From Peptoniphilus stercorisuis (GTDB taxonomy: Bacteria; Bacillota; Clostridia; Tissierellales; Peptoniphilaceae): a stretch of DNA of 64,000 bases. Under the pieces are notes generated by a model that worked only from the letters and a program-made list of their open reading frames with translations, had not been told where the DNA came from and ran no database searches. Both the position numbers and the translations under genes were made by a program. The stretch spans positions 62,001 to 126,000 of the forward strand of contig NZ_JAGGLJ010000002.1 in the NCBI RefSeq assembly GCF_017874395.1, in the 5' to 3' direction. Positions 56,443 to 64,000 of this stretch are shown in pieces (position 1 is the first letter of the stretch; the number at the start of each line of letters is the position of its first letter).

Positions 56443-58632
56443 TTGGCTTACCTATTAATAGCGACTATTTTAGGAGTTTTTCTAGGAAGATTTAATATAA
56501 ATTTTTATTTTTTATTATTTACTATATTAAGTAGTTTATTTTTATTTTTTAAATCTTATAGTGAAAAGAATAAAACTATTTTTTTATTTGTTTTTATTAT
56601 AGCTTTTGCTGCTTTAGATACGAATGTTGAAAGTATGGAAAAGTATAGTGAAAATCAACTAATCAAAGACAATTTTATTATTTTATCTAAGAAAGATAAT
56701 AATTATATAATTAAAGAAAATAGTTTATTAGGAGATAAGTATAAGATATATTCAGATAAATCATTTAAAATAGGAGATGAAATTACTTTAGAAGCTAGAG
56801 TCAAAAACTTTGATAGTAAGATGAACTATTATGGAGTAGATTATAAAAAATATTATTTAAGTAATGGTATTAAATCAAAGTTTAAAGTTTTAAATATAGA
56901 AAAGACAGAAAATATTAGTTTTACTGGAAAAATTCAAGAAAAATTTATTAGTAGAGTAAACTCTAGCTTAGACTATTATTTAAGTAAGAGAAATAGTAAT
57001 TTAATGAAATCTATTTTACTTGCAGATACTTTTTATATGGAAGATGAGGATATTGAGTATTTTAGAAATATTGGAATATCTCATATACTTGCGCTTTCAG
57101 GATTACATATTATGATAATAATTTATTTTGTAGATTATTTTTTTAAATATTTTATTAAATCAAAGATTAAAAGAAGAGTATTTTCATCTATTTTAATATT
57201 TATATATTTATTTTTTCTAGGATTTCCAGTAGGTGGGCTTCGAGCTTTTATTATGTCTATTACTTTATTTTTTAGTTTTTTATATAAGAAAAAGTATAGT
57301 AGTTTAAATGCATTATGTTTAAGTGCAATAGTATTAATTTTAATAAATCCAAATATAATATATTCAGTATCTTTTTTATTTTCATTTACATCAGTTTTAT
57401 CTATTAATTTATTTTACGGAAGAATAAAAAGTAATTTTAGAGATAATTTTTTATTAGATTCTTTAATACTTACATTCTCTGCAAGTATTTTAATGTTGCC
57501 TTTAAATTTATATTTTTTTGAAGAATTTAGTATTTTAAGTTTTATTTCAAATGTACTTATTATTCCTATAATAAGCCTTGCTATAATTTTATCTTTTGTT
57601 ATTGTTATATTTAGTTTTTTAGCTATAATAATAAGTCCTTTTTTAAATTTAATTCTCAATTTATCTTTTTATTTAATTGAAATAGTTAATGATTATTCTT
57701 TTTTAAAATTAAGTTTTTATAGTTTTAATATTTATTTTGTAATAATTTATTATGTTATAATATTTATTATATTTAATAGTGAAAAATTAAGAGATTTTTA
57801 TCTTTTAAAGGATTTATTAAAGTTTTATATGATATTTTGTTTTGTATTTTTATTAATATTTAATTATGTAGATTATAATACTTTAAAGGTTGATTTTTTA
57901 TATGTGGATCAAGGAGATTCTTCTTTAATTTCTTATAGGGGAAAGTATTATTTAGTTGATACAGGAGGATATTATGGAGAAAATTATTCACCTGGGAAAA
58001 TCTATACTAGAGAGTATTTAAGAGGACAGAATATAAAGGAAATTGAGGCTCTTTTTATTTCTCATTTTGATGAGGATCATTGTGAAGGAGTACTTGATTT
58101 AATTGATGATATTAAGTTTAATAGAATATATATTTCATATATTGATGATAATTATATTTTAAGAGAAATACTAAATAAAGGTATTAAGACAATTTTACTT
58201 AAGAAGGACAATTTAATAAAATTAGATGATAATACATTTTTTAAAGTGCATTTAGATTCTTCTAATTATAAAAATCCAAATGATAGATCTTTGGTTTTGT
58301 CTTTAAATCATTTTAATAATAGTATTTTATATACAGGGGATATTTCTAATAAGGTAGATAATAATATCAGGGGAAGATTTAATATACTAAAGGTTGCTCA
58401 TCATGGTGCTAGTGACAGCTCATCAGAGGCTTTTTTAGATGAGATTACACCAAAGGAGGCCGTTATATCTTGCGGGATAGATAATCCCTACAATCACCCT
58501 AAAGATGATCTTTTAGAAAGGCTAAACAATAGGGGTATTAATACTTTTATAACTTCAAAAAATGGACAGATAAGATTTGTATTTAATAAAGATAAATATT
58601 ATATAAAAACTTTTAAGGATAATAGAGAATGA
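56443..58632 (+). CDS. comEC: DNA uptake channel ComEC/Rec2
   Basis: A 729-residue membrane protein needed to move single-stranded DNA into the cytoplasm during transformation. It has N-terminal helices and an OB-like DUF4131 domain (about 1-170). The Competence membrane domain follows (about 190-490, starting ILALSGLHIMII). The metallo-beta-lactamase-like C-terminus has SHFDEDHCEG and KVAHHGASDSSS with metal ligands intact. TTG 56443 follows GAGGTGAT. comEA is not adjacent. holA follows after 7 bp, as is common in Firmicutes. Confidence 0.93.
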   Translation: MAYLLIATILGVFLGRFNINFYFLLFTILSSLFLFFKSYSEKNKTIFLFVFIIAFAALDTNVESMEKYSENQLIKDNFIILSKKDNNYIIKENSLLGDKYKIYSDKSFKIGDEITLEARVKNFDSKMNYYGVDYKKYYLSNGIKSKFKVLNIEKTENISFTGKIQEKFISRVNSSLDYYLSKRNSNLMKSILLADTFYMEDEDIEYFRNIGISHILALSGLHIMIIIYFVDYFFKYFIKSKIKRRVFSSILIFIYLFFLGFPVGGLRAFIMSITLFFSFLYKKKYSSLNALCLSAIVLILINPNIIYSVSFLFSFTSVLSINLFYGRIKSNFRDNFLLDSLILTFSASILMLPLNLYFFEEFSILSFISNVLIIPIISLAIILSFVIVIFSFLAIIISPFLNLILNLSFYLIEIVNDYSFLKLSFYSFNIYFVIIYYVIIFIIFNSEKLRDFYLLKDLLKFYMIFCFVFLLIFNYVDYNTLKVDFLYVDQGDSSLISYRGKYYLVDTGGYYGENYSPGKIYTREYLRGQNIKEIEALFISHFDEDHCEGVLDLIDDIKFNRIYISYIDDNYILREILNKGIKTILLKKDNLIKLDDNTFFKVHLDSSNYKNPNDRSLVLSLNHFNNSILYTGDISNKVDNNIRGRFNILKVAHHGASDSSSEAFLDEITPKEAVISCGIDNPYNHPKDDLLERLNNRGINTFITSKNGQIRFVFNKDKYYIKTFKDNRE

Positions 58633-58639
58633 GGGAAAG

Positions 58640-59641
58640 ATGGATTATAAAGAAATATATAAAAACGAGTTAAGTGGAGCTTATTTATTTTATGGAATAG
58701 AGAAATTATTAATAGATAATGCTTGTGATTATATTGTAAAAAAATATATAAATAATGGTATGGAAATTTTTAATTTGACGAATTTTGAAGGTAAGGATTT
58801 AGATGCAAAGGATATAATGTCTGCTTGTGAAACTCTTCCAGTAATGAATGAAAAAAGAGTTATATTTGTAAAGGATGTTGCGGCTTTTTCTGAAAATGTA
58901 TCTGATGAATTTTATGATTTTTTAGATAATTTGGCAGATTATGTAATAATAATATTTTTAGATACTAATGATAATTTAAATAAGGTTAAGAAGTTTTATA
59001 AGTATTTTTCTAAGAGAAAGAGAAATGTTGAGTTTACACAGTTAAAGGGAAGAGATATTTATAAATTTGTAGAGGGATATATTGCAAGAAAAAATAAAAA
59101 AATCTACAATGTAGATCTTAGCTATTTAATATCAAAGTCTTCTTATGGATCTAGAAATGTTGATATATCACTATATGATTTAAAAAATGAGATTGATAAA
59201 ATTATTGCTCTTACTAAGACTGACACTATTACAAGAGAGATTATAGATTCTTCTTTGACAGAAAATACAGATACTAATATATTTATGTTTTTAGATGCAA
59301 TGTGTGAAAGGGATACGGAAAAAGCTTTAATTGAGTTTAGAAATTTACATTCATTAAATGAGCCAATTCAAAAAATATTATTTATGCTAACAAGACAGGT
59401 TAGGCTTTTGATAATTTATAAAACTCTTTCTTTTGCTCGTTATAGGGAGTCTGATATTATGTCTGAAATGGGCGTTAAAAAGTATGAGTATTCAAAGATA
59501 CAAAGATTTTCAAGGAATTTTAAATTGGAATTTTTATATGATTTTTATAAAATGATTTTAGAATTTGATGAAAAAATTAAGACTTCTAGTGGAGAAGACT
59601 TAATTTTATTTGAAATGTTAATTGTAAAATTCACTAGTTAA
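58640..59641 (+). CDS. holA: DNA polymerase III delta subunit
   Basis: A 333-residue clamp-loader subunit that opens the sliding clamp. The N-terminal domain (YLFYGIEKLLIDNACDYI...) corresponds to the AAA+-like fold with degenerate ATP site. The C-terminal helical collar domain has the family pattern FMFLDAMCERDTEKALIEFRNL...PIQKILFMLTRQVRLL. It follows comEC and precedes the convergent rpsT, the standard Firmicutes arrangement. Confidence 0.92.
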   Translation: MDYKEIYKNELSGAYLFYGIEKLLIDNACDYIVKKYINNGMEIFNLTNFEGKDLDAKDIMSACETLPVMNEKRVIFVKDVAAFSENVSDEFYDFLDNLADYVIIIFLDTNDNLNKVKKFYKYFSKRKRNVEFTQLKGRDIYKFVEGYIARKNKKIYNVDLSYLISKSSYGSRNVDISLYDLKNEIDKIIALTKTDTITREIIDSSLTENTDTNIFMFLDAMCERDTEKALIEFRNLHSLNEPIQKILFMLTRQVRLLIIYKTLSFARYRESDIMSEMGVKKYEYSKIQRFSRNFKLEFLYDFYKMILEFDEKIKTSSGEDLILFEMLIVKFTS

Positions 59642-59649
59642 AATAAAAA

Positions 59650-59687
59650 AAGTTAATAAAAACTTCCGTAGAAGCTTTTATTAACTT
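59650..59687 (-). terminator. terminator of rpsT, shared with holA
   Basis: A 17-bp stem (59650-59666 with 59671-59687), perfect on the minus strand if one G-U is allowed, with a 4-base loop and a T run on the minus strand. It overlaps the end of rpsT. Confidence 0.85.
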
Positions 59688-59944
59688 GCTTTGTTTAGCT
59701 TAGTAGCTAAAGCTGACATTTTTCTTGCTGCTGCATTTTTATGCATAACATTTTTGTTTGTAGCATTTTTAAGTTTACTGTCAACAAGTCTTAGTAATTC
59801 TCTTGCTTCATCTATATTTCCTGCATTTAAAGCTGCTTCGAATTTTTTGATAGAAGTTTTAACTTCAGTTTTAACCATTTTATTACGAGCATTATTTTTA
59901 TTTGCAACATCTATTCTTTTAATAGCTGATTTAATATTTGCCAT
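59681..59944 (-). CDS. rpsT: 30S ribosomal protein S20
   Basis: An 87-residue ribosomal protein, Lys/Ala-rich and helical. It begins MANIKSAIKRIDVANKNNARN and ends ARKMSALATKLNKAS, the family's conserved features. It binds 16S rRNA in the 30S body. The start ATG at 59944 follows GGAGGTG. A longer reading to 59959 would include the ribosome binding site. Confidence 0.96.
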   Translation of the reverse strand: MANIKSAIKRIDVANKNNARNKMVKTEVKTSIKKFEAALNAGNIDEARELLRLVDSKLKNATNKNVMHKNAAARKMSALATKLNKAS

Positions 59945-60017
59945 GTAATTCACCTCCAACGTTTCATTGACTTCTAGTATTTTATCATTATTTATACCTC
60001 AATGCAAGAGTTTATTC

Positions 60018-61184
60018 TTAAAGTTGAATAAAATCAAGCTCTACGAGATTTGATAGATCAAAGCCCTTTTTAGTTAAATAAAGATTTTTACCACTATTTA
60101 TTAGTAGATTATTTTTAATGTTTTTTTCAATTTCTTTTTTATAATAATTTTCAACATCAATATTATATCTTAAGTTTATATCTTTAATATTTATTCCCCT
60201 ATTTGTTCTAAGTCCCATAATCATATATTCATTTATTCTATCTTTTTTAGAAAGAGTTTCATAGTCTAATATTGGAAGTTTTAAATCTTCTAAATTATCT
60301 ATATAATCTTTAAAATTATTGTGATTATAGTATCTAATATTATCAATATTTGAATGTGATGAAGCTCCTAGACCAATATAATTATCAAGATGCCAATATC
60401 TTAAATTATGTTTTGAATACATATCTTTTTTTGCAAAGTTTGAAATTTCATATTGATTATAATTTAGTTTTTCAAGTTCTTTTACTATATAGTGATACAT
60501 TTTTCTATCTTCATCTTCATTAGGAAAAATATCAAATTTATTGCTATATAGTTTTTCCATTAAAGTATTTTCTTCAATAATTAAAGAATAATAGGATATA
60601 TGAGAAGGATTTAATTCTTTTATATATTTAATTGATTCTTCTATATCACTAAATTTTTGGTAGGGAAGGGCTAGCATAAGATCAAAGCTAAAGTTTTTTA
60701 TATTATATTTTTTAAATAAATTAATAGCTTTTAGAATATCATCTTTTTTATGAACTCTGCCAATGGATTTTAAAATATTATTATTAAAACTTTGAGCACC
60801 CATAGAAAATCTATTTATTTTTGCAAGTAAATAGTCTTTTAATTTTTCTTCATTTAGTGAATTAGGATTTACCTCTATGGTTATTTCTGCATCATGAGAT
60901 AAATTAATTACTTTATAGAGTTTATTTAATAGGTCTAATATATATTTAGAATCAATTGCAGATGGTGTTCCACCACCAATAAATATACTTACGACTTCTT
61001 TATCTTTAAGAAAATCACTATATAAATCAATTTCTTTATTAAGTGCTAAAAAATAATTTTCAACTACTTCTTCATTTAAAAGGGAAGAGTAAAAATCACA
61101 ATAGTAGCATCTTGATTCACAAAAGGGAATATGAATATATATTGAAATATCTTTTTTATTTGTATTTAATAAGTTTAAATTCAT
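60018..61184 (-). CDS. hemW: HemW-like radical SAM heme chaperone
   Basis: A 388-residue radical SAM protein of the HemW family (long annotated as coproporphyrinogen III oxidase-like). The cluster motif CESRCYYCDF follows IYIHIPFC, with GGGTPSAI next. The C-terminal HemW domain has YWHLDNYIGLGASSHS and LRTNRGI. It lacks the extra N-terminal Cys of true HemN. It lies between lepA and rpsT. The ATG at 61184 is preferred over GTG 61193; neither has a strong site. Confidence 0.9.
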   Translation of the reverse strand: MNLNLLNTNKKDISIYIHIPFCESRCYYCDFYSSLLNEEVVENYFLALNKEIDLYSDFLKDKEVVSIFIGGGTPSAIDSKYILDLLNKLYKVINLSHDAEITIEVNPNSLNEEKLKDYLLAKINRFSMGAQSFNNNILKSIGRVHKKDDILKAINLFKKYNIKNFSFDLMLALPYQKFSDIEESIKYIKELNPSHISYYSLIIEENTLMEKLYSNKFDIFPNEDEDRKMYHYIVKELEKLNYNQYEISNFAKKDMYSKHNLRYWHLDNYIGLGASSHSNIDNIRYYNHNNFKDYIDNLEDLKLPILDYETLSKKDRINEYMIMGLRTNRGINIKDINLRYNIDVENYYKKEIEKNIKNNLLINSGKNLYLTKKGFDLSNLVELDFIQL

Positions 61185-61200
61185 AGTTATCACATTTAAT

Positions 61201-61226
61201 AAAAAGAAGCATGACTAAGCATGCTT
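61201..61226 (-). terminator. terminator between lepA and hemW
   Basis: The 7-bp stem AAGCATG/CATGCTT with a 6-base loop. On the minus strand it is followed by CTTTTT, three bases past the lepA stop. Confidence 0.75.
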
Positions 61227-61228
61227 TT

Positions 61229-63040
61229 TTATTTATCCTCATCATATTTTAAAACAGTTAAGAATGCTTCTTGTGGAACTTCAACTTCTCCAACCATTCT
61301 CATACGTTTTTTACCTTCTTTTTGTTTTTCAAGAAGTTTTCTCTTTCTTGAAATATCTCCACCATAACATTTTGCAAGAACGTCTTTTCTAAGTGCTCTA
61401 ATAGTTTCTCTTGCAATGATTTTATTTCCAACAGATGCTTGAATTGGAATTGCAAATTGATGTCTTGGTATTACATCTGTAAGTTTTTCACAAATTCTTC
61501 TACCTTTATTATAAGCAGTAGATTCATGTACGATAATAGAAAAGGCATCTACAATATTTCCATTTATAAGAATATCAAGTTTAACAAGTTCTGATTGTTG
61601 ATATCCAATTAGTTCATAGTCATAAGATGCATATCCACGTGTTTTTGATTTTAATGCATCAAAGAAGTCATAAATAACTTCATTTAGTGGAAGGTCATAT
61701 TTTACTATAACTCTAGTTTCTTCTAAGTATGTCATATCTATAAATGTTCCACGTCTATTTTGACAAAGTTCCATTATAGTTCCTACATATTCTTTAGGTG
61801 TCATTATTTCAGCTCTTACAATTGGCTCTTCCATATATGCTATTTCAGTTGTGTCTGGAAGATTTGTTGGATTTTGAATTTCAATTACTTCGCCATCATT
61901 TTTTGTAACTTTATAAATTACTGATGGAGCAGTAGTTATAATATCAAGGTCAAATTCTCTTTCAAGTCTTTCTTGAATAATCTCCATGTGTAAAAGTCCT
62001 AAAAATCCACATCTAAAACCAAAGCCAAGTGCTGCTGATGTTTCTGCTTCAAATACAAGTGCTGCGTCATTTACTTGTAGTTTTTCAAGGGCTTCACGAA
62101 CATCTGTGTATTCTTCACCTTCTCCAGGATAAACACCACAATACACCATAGGTACTACTTTTTTATATCCAGGGAAGGGGTCTTTTGTAGGTGATTTTAT
62201 TGATGTAATAGTATCACCAACATTTGCTTCTTTTACATTTTTAATACTTGCTGTAATATATCCAACATCGCCTGCAGATAATTTATCAAGTGCCACATGT
62301 GATGATGTTACAACTCCAACTTCAACAACTTCAAATTTCTTTTTAGTTGCCATCATTATAATTTCATCACCAGGTTTAACTTCACCATCTTTAACTCTTA
62401 CATAGCATATAACTCCTTTATATGTATCATAAAATGAGTCAAATATAAGTGCTTTAAGTGGAGCTTTTTCATCTCCTGATGGAGCTGGTACATCGCTTAC
62501 TATTTTTTCTAATACATCTTCAATTCCAATGCCTTTTTTTGCAGAAATTAAAGGTGCATTTTCTGTATCTATTCCTATAACATCTTCTATTTCTTGTTTT
62601 ATTTCATCAGGTCTTGCACTAGGAAGGTCAATTTTATTAATAATTGGCACAAGTTCTAAGTCTTGATCTAAAGCAAGATATACATTTCCTAAAGTCTGTG
62701 CTTCAATACCTTGAGTTGCATCGACTATTACAAGTGCACCTTCACAAGCGGCAAGAGAACGTGAAACTTCATAGTTAAAATCCACATGACCTGGAGTGTC
62801 TATTAAGTTAAATGTATATTCATTTCCGTCTTTTGCCTTATAAACTAATCTTACTGCTTTAAGTTTTATGGTGATGCCTCTTTCTCTTTCAAGATCCATA
62901 GAATCAAGAACTTGAGATTCCATTTCTCTTTTTGTAAGCATACCTGTCTTTTCGATTAATCTATCAGCAAGTGTTGATTTTCCATGATCTATATGGGCTA
63001 TTATTGAAAAGTTTCTAATATAATCTTGTCTATTTGCCAT
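61229..63040 (-). CDS. lepA: elongation factor 4 (LepA)
   Basis: A 603-residue translational GTPase of the EF4 family, acting on stalled or mis-translocated ribosomes. G1 [10 protein letters not shown]3 DTPGHVDF and G4 NKIDLP are intact. The C-terminal LepA-specific domain ends with the conserved basic stretch [20 protein letters not shown]. It overlaps the signal peptidase gene upstream by 11 bp, a coupling common in clostridia. Confidence 0.96.
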   Translation of the reverse strand: MANRQDYIRNFSIIAHIDHGKSTLADRLIEKTGMLTKREMESQVLDSMDLERERGITIKLKAVRLVYKAKDGNEYTFNLIDTPGHVDFNYEVSRSLAACEGALVIVDATQGIEAQTLGNVYLALDQDLELVPIINKIDLPSARPDEIKQEIEDVIGIDTENAPLISAKKGIGIEDVLEKIVSDVPAPSGDEKAPLKALIFDSFYDTYKGVICYVRVKDGEVKPGDEIIMMATKKKFEVVEVGVVTSSHVALDKLSAGDVGYITASIKNVKEANVGDTITSIKSPTKDPFPGYKKVVPMVYCGVYPGEGEEYTDVREALEKLQVNDAALVFEAETSAALGFGFRCGFLGLLHMEIIQERLEREFDLDIITTAPSVIYKVTKNDGEVIEIQNPTNLPDTTEIAYMEEPIVRAEIMTPKEYVGTIMELCQNRRGTFIDMTYLEETRVIVKYDLPLNEVIYDFFDALKSKTRGYASYDYELIGYQQSELVKLDILINGNIVDAFSIIVHESTAYNKGRRICEKLTDVIPRHQFAIPIQASVGNKIIARETIRALRKDVLAKCYGGDISRKRKLLEKQKEGKKRMRMVGEVEVPQEAFLTVLKYDEDK

Positions 63041-63593
63041 TTAAACCTCCTACGATTCCTATTTCTTTAATTGGCCAAAATCTAAGTTTTACAATGCCTC
63101 TTATGGTTTTTTTATTTACAGGACCAAAATATCTAGAGTCCATTGATTTTCCAGGACGTCTATTATCTCCTGCAACAAAAAATTCATTTTCCTGAAGTGT
63201 CCAAAAATCAGTATTATATATTTCAGTTAAAATTCCCTCTTCTATATAATCTTCATCATATAAATCTCCATTTATATAAAAATGACCATCAATAACTTCT
63301 ACATTATCACCAGGAATACCTATAACTCTTTTAATATATTCTTTTCCTTTTTCTTCAGGAGCATCTATTATTACTATATCTCCTCTTTTTGGATCAGTAA
63401 AATATTTTGGAAATATTAATGAAATTAATCTGTTTCTTTCATGTAATGTTGGCTCCATTGATTCTCCTATTACTAAGTTAGAAGAAAAAATAAAGCTTCT
63501 AATGAAAAAAGCAAGAATAATTGCAATTACAAATACTGAAACAAAACTAAAGAAATTTTCTTTTGTTTCTTTTTCTTTATTCTTATTTTCCAT
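63030..63593 (-). CDS. lepB: signal peptidase I (copy 1)
   Basis: A 187-residue type I signal peptidase with one N-terminal membrane helix (about 15-37). The catalytic Ser is in [10 protein letters not shown] and the general base Lys in [11 protein letters not shown]. The C-terminal signature [16 protein letters not shown] is present. It cleaves exported proteins such as the secreted proteins encoded here. It is the second of two tandem signal peptidase genes. Its ATG shares one base with the stop of the first (TAATG). Confidence 0.94.
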   Translation of the reverse strand: MENKNKEKETKENFFSFVSVFVIAIILAFFIRSFIFSSNLVIGESMEPTLHERNRLISLIFPKYFTDPKRGDIVIIDAPEEKGKEYIKRVIGIPGDNVEVIDGHFYINGDLYDEDYIEEGILTEIYNTDFWTLQENEFFVAGDNRRPGKSMDSRYFGPVNKKTIRGIVKLRFWPIKEIGIVGGLNGK

Positions 63594-64000
63594 TATTTCA
63601 CCCCTAATCTTTCAATTTTTGAAAATGGTAAAATTCTAAAAGTTACAACTGATTTAATTGCACTTTTTTTAATAGGTCCAAAGGTTCTAGAGTCAATAGA
63701 GCCTCCAGGATTTCTATTATCTCCCATTATAAAATATTCATTACCCTCAAGTAAAGTATAAGTAGCATTTAAAGCTTCTGTATAATCATTTGAAGTGTAA
63801 TTTTCTTCTAATAGTTTGTCATTAACATATACAGATCCATTTTGAATTTTTATTTCATCTCCAGGAAGTCCAATAACTCTTTTAATGTAATTTTTGTTTT
63901 CTTCTATGGGACTTTTTACAATTACAATGTCAGATCTATTTAAATTTAGATATTTTTTTGGAACAAAGGAAAAGAGAACATCCTTTTCTGATAATGTAGG
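63593..64000 (-). CDS. lepB: signal peptidase I (copy 2), partial at window edge
   Basis: The last 135 codons of a second type I signal peptidase, running off the window at 64000. Readable parts are DIVIVKSP, the base motif YIKRVIGLPGDEIKI and the C-terminal signature MGDNRNPGGSIDSRTFGP. The membrane helix and catalytic Ser are outside the window. It is clearly paralogous to the gene at 63030-63593 and translationally coupled to it by a TAATG overlap. Confidence 0.92.
   Translation of the reverse strand, partial: PTLSEKDVLFSFVPKKYLNLNRSDIVIVKSPIEENKNYIKRVIGLPGDEIKIQNGSVYVNDKLLEENYTSNDYTEALNATYTLLEGNEYFIMGDNRNPGGSIDSRTFGPIKKSAIKSVVTFRILPFSKIERLGVK

Noticed and set aside
1-64000. Insertion sequences, prophage or integrative elements
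   Set aside because: No transposase, integrase, phage structural genes or terminal repeats were recognised. Composition is even across the window.

Overview
The window is very AT-rich chromosomal DNA with short intergenic gaps, frequent TTG/GTG starts, strong AGGAGG ribosome binding sites and many hairpin-plus-U-run terminators. It encodes strictly anaerobic functions: a class III ribonucleotide reductase, an Rnf complex, an NfnAB-type transhydrogenase and an Etf/acyl-CoA dehydrogenase module. It also encodes an LPXTG adhesin with its sortase. A host-associated anaerobic Gram-positive coccus of the Tissierellia/Peptoniphilaceae type (Parvimonas-like) fits best. The genus is inference, because there is no 16S gene here.

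Layout. 1-3.2 kb: the 3' end of rtcB, small membrane and secreted proteins, a candidate structured RNA and tRNA-Leu(CAA). 3.3-9.2 kb: a FadR/LldR-type regulator, then a long leader carrying two GGT-N3-ACC palindromes and a glcD/lctD-like dehydrogenase, acyl-CoA dehydrogenase and etfBA. 9.2-13.6 kb: polA, coaE and two paralogous lipoproteins. 13.7-19.2 kb: tRNA-Leu(GAG) and rnfCDGEAB. 19.2-23.3 kb: NusG-II protein, Gx transporter, maf, radC, a MinD-like ATPase and a short RNase G. 23.4-26.3 kb: an NSS transporter and an M18 aminopeptidase. 26.3-31.2 kb (minus): nrdDG with NrdR-box-like palindromes, aspartate/glutamate racemase and a DAACS transporter. 31.4-36.7 kb: a DsbA-like protein, a secreted protein, a fused NfnAB, a DUF697-like protein and a GNAT. 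36.9-41.3 kb: proB-proA-thrC-thrB. 41.3-45.1 kb: a DEAD-box helicase that seems to start at AUU, then a TPP riboswitch with thiM-thiE-HAD. 45.1-46.3 kb: an AlaX-like protein with its zinc site lost. 46.4-51.5 kb: two large paralogous AraC/GH39-like regulators, the second interrupted by a stop codon. 51.9-56.4 kb: a Cna_B adhesin split by two A7-tract frame changes, followed by a class A sortase. 56.4-64 kb: comEC and holA, then on the minus strand rpsT, hemW, lepA and two signal peptidases.

The energy genes fit together. Etf-linked dehydrogenases, Rnf (ferredoxin:NAD+, ion pumping) and Nfn (ferredoxin/NADH/NADPH balancing) form a flavin-based electron economy typical of amino-acid or lactate fermenters. 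The most unusual stretch is 46.4-56.4 kb, where giant AraC regulators, hairpin-rich leaders, a frame-broken adhesin and its sortase lie next to each other. It looks like a variable surface locus.
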